NCBI RefSeq assembly: GCF_004792655.1
Contig: NZ_SRZC01000011.1
Coordinates: 1 to 64,000, forward strand
Direction: 5' to 3'
DNA length: 64,000 nucleotides
From: Palleniella muris
GTDB taxonomy: Bacteria; Bacteroidota; Bacteroidia; Bacteroidales; Bacteroidaceae
Shown here one piece after another: positions 35,892-44,781 of this stretch (the stretch's first letter is position 1; each line of letters opens with the position of its first letter). The translations under genes and the position numbers were made by a program. The notes beneath the pieces are model-generated. The model saw only the letters and a program-made list of their open reading frames with translations, made no database searches and was not told the DNA's origin.

Positions 35892-36197
35892 CTATGCCTG
35901 TTTGATTTCATTTGGCGGAGTCTTCTGAGTTTTCTTTGTAAATCCATGCGTTGCGATAACTATTGACTTTTGGTTTTCGTCCCAAAAAGCAAGTGGTCTG
36001 TAGGTCATGCCATTGAATCGTGTGCGAAATTCCCATATCTCAGTGTCTCCTAACTTCTTGAATAATTCAGGGTCAATTACCAAAGTCGCCTTGCGGACAT
36101 TACTGATAATTTTGTTTCTGGCTTTTTCTGTCAAGGTTGCCAGATACTCATGCACGTCCGGCAGGAGTATGACTTTGAAACGTGGATTTAATTCCAT
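35892..36197 (-). CDS. higB: HigB-like toxin (RelE/ParE superfamily)
   Basis: A 101-residue toxin of the phage-derived Gp49-like/HigB group. Members cleave mRNA at the ribosome. The core shows LLPDVHEYLATLTEKARNKI, then LGDTEIWEFRTRFNGMTYRPLAFWD and IVIATHGFTKKTQKTP, where the last basic segment matches the catalytic end of the family. The start ATG 36197 (MELNPRFKV) directly follows the promoter. The module separates the sus operon from the amylase gene. Confidence 0.9.
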   Translation of the reverse strand: MELNPRFKVILLPDVHEYLATLTEKARNKIISNVRKATLVIDPELFKKLGDTEIWEFRTRFNGMTYRPLAFWDENQKSIVIATHGFTKKTQKTPPNEIKQA

Positions 36198-36215
36198 AAT
36201 AATGATTTTATGCTG

Positions 36216-36246
36216 CAAAGATAATAAAAAGTTCCCAATATGGAAA
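36216..36246 (-). promoter_or_regulatory. higBA promoter with internal operator
   Basis: TATCTTTG on the minus strand (36223-36216) is the -7 box. The imperfect inverted repeat TTCC-caata-TGGAA (36232-36245) sits upstream of it, between -7 and -33, where HigA could block polymerase. Confidence 0.55.
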
Positions 36247-36489
36247 CAAATCATGGATTATTTTTTCCATTATTCTTATTTTTCGCCGAATGGCGGTAGT
36301 TGGGTGGGGTAACGCAAGTTTTTTGTTGTCAAAACGCAGGTATACACCCAGTTTTCTCCAAAACGACATTTTGTAAAGTAAAGTGCCATCTTTCGCAGGA
36401 CGGAGGTTTGCTGCCGGCTTTGCAATCGGTTGCACACAGTTATTCATATAAATAACATGTTAATCCATACTTATGTCTGCATTATACAT

Positions 36490-36497
36490 TAACTTTG
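36490..36497 (+). promoter_or_regulatory. -7 element of secreted amylase gene
   Basis: TAACTTTG fits TAnnTTTG, 46 bp upstream of the ATG. No -33 match. Confidence 0.5.
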
Positions 36498-36543
36498 TAA
36501 AGAAAACAAGAAAAACATGTATAACTAACACAAAAACCTGCAC

Positions 36544-38571
36544 ATGAAAAGACTATCAACACTACTTGCATCGGCATTCGTGTCTGTCGCAATGATGGCA
36601 CAGGGATGGCCCGCTAACTACAATGGGGTGATGCTGCAAGGGTTTTTCTGGGACTCTTACACCGACACACAGTGGACAAACCTTGAGTCACAGGCTGAAG
36701 AACTGTCGGAATATTTCAACCTTGTATGGGTGCCGAACTCAGGAAACTGCAACTCTTCTTGGAACAACATGGGCTACATGCCTGTCTATTATTACGACCA
36801 GAATTCAAGTTTCGGTACGGAAAGCCAGTTGCGCTCCATGATTTCCACGTTCAGAAAGAACAATGTCGGTGTGATTGCCGATGTTGTTGTCAACCACCGC
36901 AACAATCTTGGCGTTGGCGGTTCGTGGGTGGACTATCCTGTAGAGACATACAACGGCACACAGTGGACGATGTATCCTACCGACATTACTGCCAATGATG
37001 ATGGTGGAAAGACAGCCACATGGGCGAAGAATAACGGCATCTCACTAAGCGCAAATTACGACACAGGTGAGGATTGGAGCGGTTGCCGTGACCTTGACCA
37101 CAAGAGTGAGAACGTAAGGAAGAACATCATCAACTACATTCAGTATCTGAAGAATGACCTCGGATATGCCGGCTACCGTTACGACATGGTGAAAGGTTAC
37201 TCCGCTTCCTACACCGGAGAGTACAACAAGGCTGCCAATGCGGAATTCTCCGTGGGCGAATATTGGGACGGAAACACCGGTGCACTGAAGAATTGGGTGA
37301 ACGGAACAAAGGTTGACGGTGCTATACAGAGTGCCGCTTTCGACTTCGCACTGCGCTATATCGTTCGTGACGCATGCAACAGTGGAGTGTGGAACAACCT
37401 TGCAAAGGCTGGTTTGAACCGTGTTGACAATTATGCTTACTCACGCTATGCCGTGACTTTCGTTGAGAACCACGACACTCAGTACAGAAGCGCGACAGAG
37501 CCAAACGACCCTATCAAGAACAACATCGAGGCTGCAAACGCTTATCTTCTCTGCTCTCCGGGTACGCCGTGCGTGTTCCTCAAGCATTGGAAGGACTACA
37601 AGGAGGAGATAAAGCAGATGATTAATGCCCGCCGACTTGCAGGCGTCACTAACCAGAGCACTGTCAACGAACTCCGCAACAGTGCGGCATACTATGTGAT
37701 TCGCACTAACGGTGACAACGGAAAATATGTCTATCTTGTCACCGGCAACTATACCCCGGACAATACAAATGGCATGACTCTCGCCACAAGTGGCAAGAAT
37801 TACAAGATTTATCTCTCTAATAATGTCGAGTCACCGTGGGCAAGCAAACCGTCAGGCACTTACAGCAACTCTTTCGATGTCACTCTCACTGCCATCTCAG
37901 AAGACAAGGGTGCGCAACTGGTTTACACCACCGACGGCACAGAACCGACAGCGTCAAGCACGGCAGTGAACAGCGGTGCGGTGATAACCATTGCTGCTTC
38001 CACTGTCCTGAAAGTGGCTTTGCTGAAGAACGGAACACCGCAGAACACCGTGACATACAACTATACAATAAAAATGTTTGAGCCTCATAAGGCGACTGTC
38101 TATGTGCAGAACCCGGGATGGAGCGACATGTATTTCTATGCATGGGACTCTTCTGTGTCATTGCTCGGTAGCTGGCCCGGCACAAAGATGACCACTACAA
38201 CGGAAATCAATGGCAAGCAGTGGTACAGTCAGTCTTTTGATGTGAACACAGCTGACTATAGTTTCAATATTATCTTTAACCAGGGCAGCGGCAAACCGCA
38301 GACAGTGGACATCGGTCCTATCACAGAAGACAAGTATTATGTGCTCTCCACTTCAATGACAAACGGCAAGTATACCGTCACGGACATCACGGACACAATG
38401 ACCGGCATCGAGGGTGTTGTGACAAGCACAGTGGCTTCTCCGACGAAGGTTTATTCCATTGACGGCAGACTGCTGTATACTATACCTGATGGTTCTGCAT
38501 TGTCAGAGGTCCTGCAGAAGCTGGATAAAGGTCTGTATGTAATCGGTGGAAAGAAATATTTGAAACGATAA
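36544..38571 (+). CDS. Secreted GH13 alpha-amylase with CBM26-like module and C-terminal sorting-type tail
   Basis: An endo-acting starch hydrolase of 675 residues. The signal peptide ends near AMMAQG (residue 20); there is no lipobox, unlike SusG. The barrel has NGVMLQGFFWDSY (27-39), catalytic Asp214 (GYRYDMVKGY), Glu239 (SVGEYWD) and Asp311 (FVENHDTQ). Next come a chitobiase-C-like domain (VYTTDGTEPTASST) and a CBM26-like starch-binding module (ATVYVQNPGWSDMYFYAWD, WPGTKM). The last 45 residues (KVYSIDGRLLYTI ... LDKGLYVIGGKKYLKR) resemble a type IX secretion C-terminal domain. It probably does the job SusG does in Bacteroides, but as a secreted enzyme. Confidence 0.93.
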   Translation: MKRLSTLLASAFVSVAMMAQGWPANYNGVMLQGFFWDSYTDTQWTNLESQAEELSEYFNLVWVPNSGNCNSSWNNMGYMPVYYYDQNSSFGTESQLRSMISTFRKNNVGVIADVVVNHRNNLGVGGSWVDYPVETYNGTQWTMYPTDITANDDGGKTATWAKNNGISLSANYDTGEDWSGCRDLDHKSENVRKNIINYIQYLKNDLGYAGYRYDMVKGYSASYTGEYNKAANAEFSVGEYWDGNTGALKNWVNGTKVDGAIQSAAFDFALRYIVRDACNSGVWNNLAKAGLNRVDNYAYSRYAVTFVENHDTQYRSATEPNDPIKNNIEAANAYLLCSPGTPCVFLKHWKDYKEEIKQMINARRLAGVTNQSTVNELRNSAAYYVIRTNGDNGKYVYLVTGNYTPDNTNGMTLATSGKNYKIYLSNNVESPWASKPSGTYSNSFDVTLTAISEDKGAQLVYTTDGTEPTASSTAVNSGAVITIAASTVLKVALLKNGTPQNTVTYNYTIKMFEPHKATVYVQNPGWSDMYFYAWDSSVSLLGSWPGTKMTTTTEINGKQWYSQSFDVNTADYSFNIIFNQGSGKPQTVDIGPITEDKYYVLSTSMTNGKYTVTDITDTMTGIEGVVTSTVASPTKVYSIDGRLLYTIPDGSALSEVLQKLDKGLYVIGGKKYLKR

Positions 38572-38671
38572 GTCTCTTTTTTACCAACGGACAGCGGTAA
38601 TAAATATTATGCCATAAGCTGCTGCCATATAGAAAATGTAAGTCGATTTTGCTGCAAAAGGCAAATGAAAA

Positions 38672-38717
38672 GTCAGGACAGCGTGCCCGAAAAGGGTGAC
38701 TGTCCTGACATTTTTTG
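38672..38717 (+). terminator. Terminator of secreted amylase gene
   Basis: GTCAGGACAG pairs with CTGTCCTGAC (38672-38709), followed by A and six T. Confidence 0.85.
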
Positions 38718-38860
38718 TATCTTATTCCTCCAATACTTTGGCAAAGTTATAGAATAGTAATAACGAAAAAAGAAACAGAAGAAAAGCAAAAAGCTGTATA
38801 TCAATAGTTTGTCGTTGGTTGTAGTTGCAATTCTTTTTTCATTCTTTTTTTTTTTACCAT

Positions 38861-40495
38861 TTATGTGTTACTATATCGGCGCTGGCTTTTAGGACCTGAT
38901 GGTGTTAACTTGCCTTTTTTGACCAAATCATAAACAAGCTTTCTTACTTCTTTATAATCAGCATCAGTCAATCTGCTGTTAATGTCTGCCAACAAAGAGT
39001 TTGGATGAAGTTCCAAGTCTTTTATTATCAGTGCTTCAAGCGTGTGTGGTTCTACAGTCTTCAGTGTTGTAGGCTGGTTTAGCTTTGCTGCTGTAATTAG
39101 TTTGGGATTAAGGAGAAAAGCATTTCCCTTTTTTATGCCTCGCGTTACTAATAATCCTTGCTTGACAAGATTGTCGGTGTATGACCTCAGTCTTTCGTCC
39201 TCTGTCAATTGTAATAGTATGGACAGTTCTGTTGACAACACTTTCTGCAATTGTGCTACAATGCCCAATGCAATGATGTTTTTCTGTGATAAAGAGTAAT
39301 GGTTTACAGCATAGTCAATCAAACTGATAATCTCAGGATTAGTAATTCCTGAGTATTGTGTCACCTTCGTCTGGTTATATTCGCTTTCCACAACAGGGTT
39401 TTTCTTTGCATCCCTTGCGTTCAATTCGTAAACTAAGTCGTAGCCCGAACCTTCACCCTCCATAAGTCCGAGGTCGTGCATTATGCGTATTAAGTGTGGA
39501 TTGCGCCTTATGCGCTGATGAAGGATATTGTCCTTTGTAACACCCAACGGAAGACTGCCGGGATTGGTTATTTCCAAACGGTCGGGATAAACTTCAATCA
39601 TTATATCTCCGGATATTGTGTAAGCCTTATGTGCAAAAGCATTCAACAATAATTCACGAATGACCTTTGAATTATAATGTCTGATTTGAGTGCGAAACAA
39701 TCCATTAGGGAACTCGTAGGAATAAGTCAGTTCAACAGCTTCTTTCTCAACGTCAAGCAGCATTTCCAACGGGTCTTGCATATTGTCGTGCCAATCACGT
39801 TTGCGGATTTTCTTGTCTGTTTGGTCATAAACAATATACTGGACTGTAATAGGATAAGCGATGTGGCTTCTTTGTGAAGGTGTTCCAAACCATAGGACGC
39901 CAAGATAAGTCAACAGTCCGTTGTTCACCAGATTGTAGCTTTCGGCTATCTCTATGTCGCTCATCTGCTTAATATGGTTTGCCACTCGTTCGGACTTCCG
40001 TATCTTTTCACAAAAAGAAGCGACAACGGAGGAGTCTATATCAGGGAATCTGTTTTCTGTTGTTATCAGTTCCCATTGGATGCTTTGCTTCTCTGAAGCC
40101 AGTCGTAGCATATCCTGACCATGAACAGGCTCACATTTGTCTGCTATGCGGATGTAAAACTTTCCATCGGAAGTAGAGGCTATCGAATTGATGGTCGGAC
40201 TGACGTAGATGATAAAGTAGTGACTGTTATTATCTGCGATTAGTATCTCTGATGCAGAAAGGATAACATCAAAACATCTGCTTCGCAGTTTGGTAACAGC
40301 ATTGTTTGCTTCTTCCTGCGAAATCATGACATCAGTTTCCGGAGCTTGACTCTTGTCGTCATAACCAATAAATATCTTGCCTCCTTGCGCATTGGCAAAA
40401 GCAACGCAGGTAACTGCAAGATTTGCGAAACCTTTGTCACCTGTACGTATTTTCTGGATAGATTTATATTCTATGGTTTGATGCTCGTGATTCAT
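38861..40495 (-). CDS. AlbA_2 (Schlafen-type) ATP-binding protein
   Basis: A 544-residue protein with an N-terminal AlbA_2/Schlafen domain (IEYKSIQK ... NLAVTCVAFANAQGGKIFIGYDD), a GHKL-type ATPase segment of the HATPase_c_4 group (VIRELLLNAFAHKAY, EVYPDRLEITNPGSLPLGV, LMEGEGSGYDLVYELNA), and winged-helix repeats towards the C-terminus. Such proteins are widespread as predicted transcriptional regulators or helicase-like accessory proteins in Bacteroidetes; some relatives appear in defence islands. No activity can be assigned. Gene stands alone, close upstream of the defence-associated restriction genes. Confidence 0.85.
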   Translation of the reverse strand: MNHEHQTIEYKSIQKIRTGDKGFANLAVTCVAFANAQGGKIFIGYDDKSQAPETDVMISQEEANNAVTKLRSRCFDVILSASEILIADNNSHYFIIYVSPTINSIASTSDGKFYIRIADKCEPVHGQDMLRLASEKQSIQWELITTENRFPDIDSSVVASFCEKIRKSERVANHIKQMSDIEIAESYNLVNNGLLTYLGVLWFGTPSQRSHIAYPITVQYIVYDQTDKKIRKRDWHDNMQDPLEMLLDVEKEAVELTYSYEFPNGLFRTQIRHYNSKVIRELLLNAFAHKAYTISGDIMIEVYPDRLEITNPGSLPLGVTKDNILHQRIRRNPHLIRIMHDLGLMEGEGSGYDLVYELNARDAKKNPVVESEYNQTKVTQYSGITNPEIISLIDYAVNHYSLSQKNIIALGIVAQLQKVLSTELSILLQLTEDERLRSYTDNLVKQGLLVTRGIKKGNAFLLNPKLITAAKLNQPTTLKTVEPHTLEALIIKDLELHPNSLLADINSRLTDADYKEVRKLVYDLVKKGKLTPSGPKSQRRYSNT

Positions 40496-40545
40496 ACGCT
40501 GATTTGTTTGTTCCTAATTGCAGATTGTTGGTTTGTCTCAGCAAC

Positions 40546-41151
40546 CTATTTTCCCAATACTTTCACAAACTGCACTTTGTCTTTGTTGCGTGGCTTTGCT
40601 TTCGGAGCTTCGTCAGGGAAACCGAGGGCAACGATAAGGCAGAGATTGTAATGCGCACTGAATCCGAGTTTGTCAAGTATGTCGTACTTTTCCTTCATGG
40701 AGCGTACAGGCATTCCGAGGTTTATAGTGCCCAGACCGTAGGCGGTTGCGGCAAGGCAGATGTTCTCTGAGAGCAGCCCGCAATCAATTTGTGCCATGTC
40801 GTACTCATCATTGGCGGCGATGAACAGATAGACCGGTGCTTTGTACAGTCCGCGGAGGTTCTCCGAAAGGTAAGCAGCCGACTTCGGGTCGTCCACGACC
40901 TTCACCTCATAGTTCTGCGCATTCATGCCGTTTGGAGCGTTTATTCCGCATTCGATGATTCTGTCCAGTGTGTCGCGGGACACTGTTTGCGGTGTAAACT
41001 TCCGTATGCTGCGGCGTGACATGATGTTGTTGATGACGGTTTCCGTATCGTTTTGTTCGCTTTTTCCTGTTGTGGTCTTATCTGAAGAGGCAGTGCATGA
41101 ACTTGCACCAAGTAGCAGTGCGAGGAGGAATGTTGTGAGTGAGTGTTTCAT
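40546..41151 (-). CDS. Nitroreductase-family lipoprotein
   Basis: A flavin-dependent oxidoreductase of 201 residues, with MSRRSIRKFTPQTVSRDTLDRIIECGINAPNG typical of the nitroreductase FMN site, and GLGTINLGMPV. The N-terminus (MKHSLTTFLLALLLGASSC) is a lipoprotein signal with lipobox ASSC (Cys19), so the enzyme is envelope-anchored, unlike the usual cytoplasmic forms. The start was set at 41151 because it gives this signal sequence. Physiological substrate unknown. Sixty bases from the thioesterase gene upstream. Confidence 0.85.
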   Translation of the reverse strand: MKHSLTTFLLALLLGASSCTASSDKTTTGKSEQNDTETVINNIMSRRSIRKFTPQTVSRDTLDRIIECGINAPNGMNAQNYEVKVVDDPKSAAYLSENLRGLYKAPVYLFIAANDEYDMAQIDCGLLSENICLAATAYGLGTINLGMPVRSMKEKYDILDKLGFSAHYNLCLIVALGFPDEAPKAKPRNKDKVQFVKVLGK

Positions 41152-41211
41152 AAGTTTATGTATTTGTTTGTAATCAGTCAAGAAACTTTATGTAACTTGC
41201 CGAGAAATGGT

Positions 41212-41583
41212 TTACAATCTGCCAAGGAATTTCTCGCGATTGACAATGAATCGCAGATGCGAGCCTTTGCCCAAGAGTGTTCCGTCGCAATAAGCCTCAA
41301 TCTCAAATGTCAGTTTCCGGCCGTCAACCTTGGTTAGCCGTGCTGTCGCCTCCACTGCTTTGCCCACCGGAGTAGGGCATAGGTGGCTTGATTCGATGTG
41401 CCCTCCGACTGTTGTCTCTCCTTCCTGCAGGCTGCCGGCGACAGCAAGCATGGCGGCATTCTCCATTAACGCCATCATCCGCGGTGTGGCAAGCACCGGC
41501 ATATCGCCCGAACCCAGTGCGATGGCAGTGTCACTTTCCTTTACTGTGAGACACGATGTGTGGGTCAATCCTTTTTCAATCAT
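41212..41583 (-). CDS. Hot-dog-fold thioesterase
   Basis: A 123-residue protein resembling FlK-type fluoroacetyl-CoA thioesterases: the ALMENAAMLAV helix, TTVGGHIESSHLCPTPVGKAV strand pair and KLTFEIEAYCDGTLLGKG. Glu, Thr and His of the family active site appear as MENAA, TPRMM and GHIESSHL. It most likely hydrolyses a small acyl-CoA; the substrate cannot be named. Probably co-transcribed with the nitroreductase gene. Confidence 0.78.
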   Translation of the reverse strand: MIEKGLTHTSCLTVKESDTAIALGSGDMPVLATPRMMALMENAAMLAVAGSLQEGETTVGGHIESSHLCPTPVGKAVEATARLTKVDGRKLTFEIEAYCDGTLLGKGSHLRFIVNREKFLGRL

Positions 41584-41703
41584 AGTTGTATTGGTAATTG
41601 CTCAACTTTCGCAAATGTTCAAGTTGAATGATTATTGATTTTTTTTGTAATGTCATTAGAAATGTTATTTTGTCAGTGTCAATGCGATGCATAACTGTTT
41701 ATT

Positions 41704-43062
41704 TCAATCAATATTGCTGATAAGCACAAGTCCCACTTTTTCCACAATACCTGTCACAAGGGCATTTCCCATCAAAAAAGCTCTTCGCAAGTCTGATGCC
41801 CCCTTTGTGTGGTTGTCAGGGAACATGTTAAGGCGCTCAAGTTCCATAGGGGTCAGTCGTCTGTAACGACCGCTATCGGTCTTTATCACATGTTTGAAAC
41901 GCGAAGGACCTTGTCCTCCTTCGCCGGTAATGATGGTGCGGGAAGGCTTGTCCAAACTGTCAGGGAATGCCATCGCTCCTTCTGAATATTTGTATTCATA
42001 GCCATCGGCAGTGACACGCGTCTCTTTTTTTGCCCCTTTGAGATATTTCCATTTTGGAAGGGTCTCGTCATCAATGAAAAATTCCTTTGGCACCTCGCTG
42101 TCAGGCAGAATCAATTCTCCGAGCGTCAGTGCCGGACCATCGTATATGGGAACAACTGAAACCGTCGTCACATCACGTCCCTTGATGACACCTGCATTAT
42201 GGAATTCATGCTTGAAATTAGCAGATATTTCAGCCAGATTTCCGTTTATTGCGAACTCAGAAACATGGCAACCCTCTTTCACTTGTGCCGGAAACGATTG
42301 GGCGAAGATTCCGTCTGAAAGTATAGTCTTCAGGTCTGAAGAAATATTGTGTGCCAATTTCGTCGTGTTAAGATAACCTGTGATATATGTCCTGCGACGG
42401 CGCTGTGGCATACCATATTCTGCCGCATTTATTACGCGCCACTCCACTGTATAGTCCAGGTCTGCCAATGAAGCGAGGATAATGCCAAAGTCACGGCCTC
42501 GTTGTGAAGCGGGAGATTTCAGCAGACGGTCGACATTCTCGAAAAACAGGTATTTAGGACGATTCACCATTTCTGAAATAATGCGGTATATTTGCCACCA
42601 AAGTACACCTTTCTTGCCCTCTATGCCACCGGAGTTTTTTAGTGTCGTAGCAACAGAATAGTCTTGGCAGGGGAATCCTCCAACAAGCAGGTCGTGTTCC
42701 GGAATGCATGATGTAGGCACTGTATTTATGTCCTCATTGCTGTGTCCCTCGATTCCGAACTGCCGGCTGTATATCAGCGAGGCATCCTGTCGCTTTGTCG
42801 ATGGTTCCCATTGATTGTTCCAGATAGTCTTGAAACGTTTGGATGCGCGTTCCAATCCTATTCTGAAACCTCCGACACCTGCAAACAATTCCACAACACG
42901 GACATCATCCGATGTCTCATTACTGTTCTCTGGCATACATGCTGAGAAAAGTGCCTGCTCATGATAGTTTTTATGTGTTGCCGCACTATATCTTGCAACA
43001 GGTTCGCAGACAATGTGCAAATCTGCCTCTTCCGGTAAGCTATACTGTCTTTCTTTAACCAT
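41704..43062 (-). CDS. DNA cytosine-5 methyltransferase (type II modification enzyme)
   Basis: Methylates C5 of cytosine at the target site to protect host DNA. The 452-residue protein has motif I ELFAGVGGF (58-66), catalytic Cys132 in motif IV (GGFPCQDYS), motif VI ENV (175-177), motif VIII QRRRRTYI, and motif X-like ALVTGIVEKVG at the end. ATG 43062 overlaps the stop of the endonuclease gene by 8 bp; the open frame runs 24 codons further upstream into that gene. With a Sau3AI-type partner the likely target is GATC, methylated as GATm5C; this is inference. Confidence 0.92.
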   Translation of the reverse strand: MVKERQYSLPEEADLHIVCEPVARYSAATHKNYHEQALFSACMPENSNETSDDVRVVELFAGVGGFRIGLERASKRFKTIWNNQWEPSTKRQDASLIYSRQFGIEGHSNEDINTVPTSCIPEHDLLVGGFPCQDYSVATTLKNSGGIEGKKGVLWWQIYRIISEMVNRPKYLFFENVDRLLKSPASQRGRDFGIILASLADLDYTVEWRVINAAEYGMPQRRRRTYITGYLNTTKLAHNISSDLKTILSDGIFAQSFPAQVKEGCHVSEFAINGNLAEISANFKHEFHNAGVIKGRDVTTVSVVPIYDGPALTLGELILPDSEVPKEFFIDDETLPKWKYLKGAKKETRVTADGYEYKYSEGAMAFPDSLDKPSRTIITGEGGQGPSRFKHVIKTDSGRYRRLTPMELERLNMFPDNHTKGASDLRRAFLMGNALVTGIVEKVGLVLISNID

Positions 43063-44545
43063 TACTTCTAAATTTGTTTTCCCATTCATCACCATATGCC
43101 TGTCTGACAACGTTTGCCAAGTACTTGTTGTCAAGCCAGTAACACTTTTTCTTCACTTGTTCGCCTGTCAACGGGCTTTCTGTCATGTCTCTGCTTGTCT
43201 GTGCTTTGGGGCGGACGTGGAAATGTCTGCCGTCTGATAATCGCCAGAATGTGTTTCTTTTCTCCTTTTGTGTTTCCTCATTATTGTCATAAAGTGTGTC
43301 CTTCTCCACATTTTCTTTTATGTTCCACCAGTATTCTTTGGCTTCGGCAAGGACAGTGTCAGGCAATGATGTGAACACTATTTTGTCAAGCACATAACGT
43401 TTTTCTTTTTCCCATCCACCACGATAAGAATCCTCCTGTCGGAAAACTATCAGCATCATTCTCGAATGAACAATCTCATACCAACGAGAATTCTCCCAAT
43501 CGTCTGTCTCGTGTATTTCTTGATAATCTATGTTCTCAAAAGACATATGTTCCTTTATGCGACCGTTCTTTTCTATGCGGATAGTCTTAGCGATAATTCC
43601 GGCTTTGCGGATTTCTTCTGCATCATTATATTCTTTCAGACCTTTCCGGAGTATGTGCTTGGCAATTCTTGCGTATTTGCTTTTGTCCGCAGCTTTGATG
43701 CTCATTCCCAAATATTCAGAAAGTTGTATGTAGTCTAAGCCATAATATGGCTCGAAGCGTCTTTTAATAATGTTTTCGAAAGAGTCGGCACGAAGTTCTT
43801 CAACACTGACAAGCTGAGGAAACTCTGGCTGCACATCCGTATTCGTGGCCATATTGCTGCCGGAATTTGCAACAAATGAGAGGACAGTGCGCATATACGA
43901 TGCTTTCAGCGAGAATGCTCTGCTCTTTGCAAGAACCTTGCTGAATGGCTGTCTTCTCAGAGATGAACCGTCTTTCCCTTTTGTACAAGCAGCAAGATAG
44001 TATGTGTCACTTTCAGAAATCTCATGTGCCTTGCCTTCCTTTATTTTGTCGATGATGGTGTAATAGTCATGCTTGATGATTTCAAGGTCTTTGTCTTTTA
44101 TTGCCCAAAGCACGCTATATACAAACTGCATGTCTTGCCACTGCGCCCCACTGTCATGTATATAAAACAGGATGAGCATAAGAAGGAATTTCTTGCAAAG
44201 CAGTGAATCCTCAAATTGAATGTCCGTTATGTTGACATAATCTATCATATCAATAACAAGGCGTTCTTTGATTGCCAACCCTTTTTTCTTTTGCGCCAAT
44301 GGTGTCACTTTCAATTCTACACCTGCTTCAGGAAAGTCCGGGCGAGGGTCTGAATTTGGTTTGTATCCAAAGAAATACTCTTCCACAAGGTTGCCAAGTT
44401 TTCCCTTGCTTTTGTTTTCTACAAAAGGAATGCAGCATGAAGAGTCTATTCTTTTAACGGCTTCGGCAAGAGTATTGCCAAGCAGCAATCCGCTATATCC
44501 GAATATGGAGGACGCATCATTGGAATCGTATAGTTGTTTAAGCAT
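43055..44545 (-). CDS. Sau3AI/MutH-type restriction endonuclease
   Basis: A 496-residue type II restriction enzyme. The MutH/Sau3AI domain shows GKLGNLVEEYFFG (48-60) and the catalytic Asp70, Glu77 and Lys79 in DFPEAGVELKV, the D-ExK pattern of the family. Sau3AI is a fused duplicate with a second, inactive domain, and the length here fits that plan. Upstream of and overlapping the methyltransferase gene, so it makes one operon. Start at 44545 (MLKQLYDSND); a longer one at 44563 is possible. Expected to cut at GATC, not proven. Confidence 0.88.
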   Translation of the reverse strand: MLKQLYDSNDASSIFGYSGLLLGNTLAEAVKRIDSSCCIPFVENKSKGKLGNLVEEYFFGYKPNSDPRPDFPEAGVELKVTPLAQKKKGLAIKERLVIDMIDYVNITDIQFEDSLLCKKFLLMLILFYIHDSGAQWQDMQFVYSVLWAIKDKDLEIIKHDYYTIIDKIKEGKAHEISESDTYYLAACTKGKDGSSLRRQPFSKVLAKSRAFSLKASYMRTVLSFVANSGSNMATNTDVQPEFPQLVSVEELRADSFENIIKRRFEPYYGLDYIQLSEYLGMSIKAADKSKYARIAKHILRKGLKEYNDAEEIRKAGIIAKTIRIEKNGRIKEHMSFENIDYQEIHETDDWENSRWYEIVHSRMMLIVFRQEDSYRGGWEKEKRYVLDKIVFTSLPDTVLAEAKEYWWNIKENVEKDTLYDNNEETQKEKRNTFWRLSDGRHFHVRPKAQTSRDMTESPLTGEQVKKKCYWLDNKYLANVVRQAYGDEWENKFRSNG

Positions 44546-44578
44546 GTGTATCAATGAAATCAAAATATGTCAGATATG

Positions 44579-44586
44579 CAAAGTTA
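44579..44586 (-). promoter_or_regulatory. -7 element of the restriction operon
   Basis: TAACTTTG on the minus strand, 34 bp upstream of the endonuclease ATG. Confidence 0.45.
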
Positions 44587-44730
44587 ATGAAAATATTCTA
44601 AAATTCATGGTTGCTTTGGAATTATTTCTTTTGAGACTTTAGCAAAGCAGTGTAGAGTCACATATTTGAATGCTAATGGATTTGGAATTATATTGGTTAA
44701 GACCTTTGGCTGTGTGATGTTTAAAACAAT

Positions 44731-44774
44731 TATGCCATGCCCTGCGCCAATGAAGGCGTTGAAGGCATGGCATA
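44731..44774 (-). terminator. Terminator-like inverted repeat after valS
   Basis: An 11-bp stem (TATGCCATGCC and its complement) with an inner CGCC/GGCG stem. Minus-strand sequence after it is T-rich (AATTGTTTT). It begins 7 bases after the valS stop. Confidence 0.7.
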
Positions 44775-44781
44775 GATACGA

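Noticed and set aside
43055..43134. Longer methyltransferase start at 43134
   Set aside because: It would overlap the nuclease gene by 80 bp and add residues with no family resemblance; ATG 43062 gives the usual short overlap.
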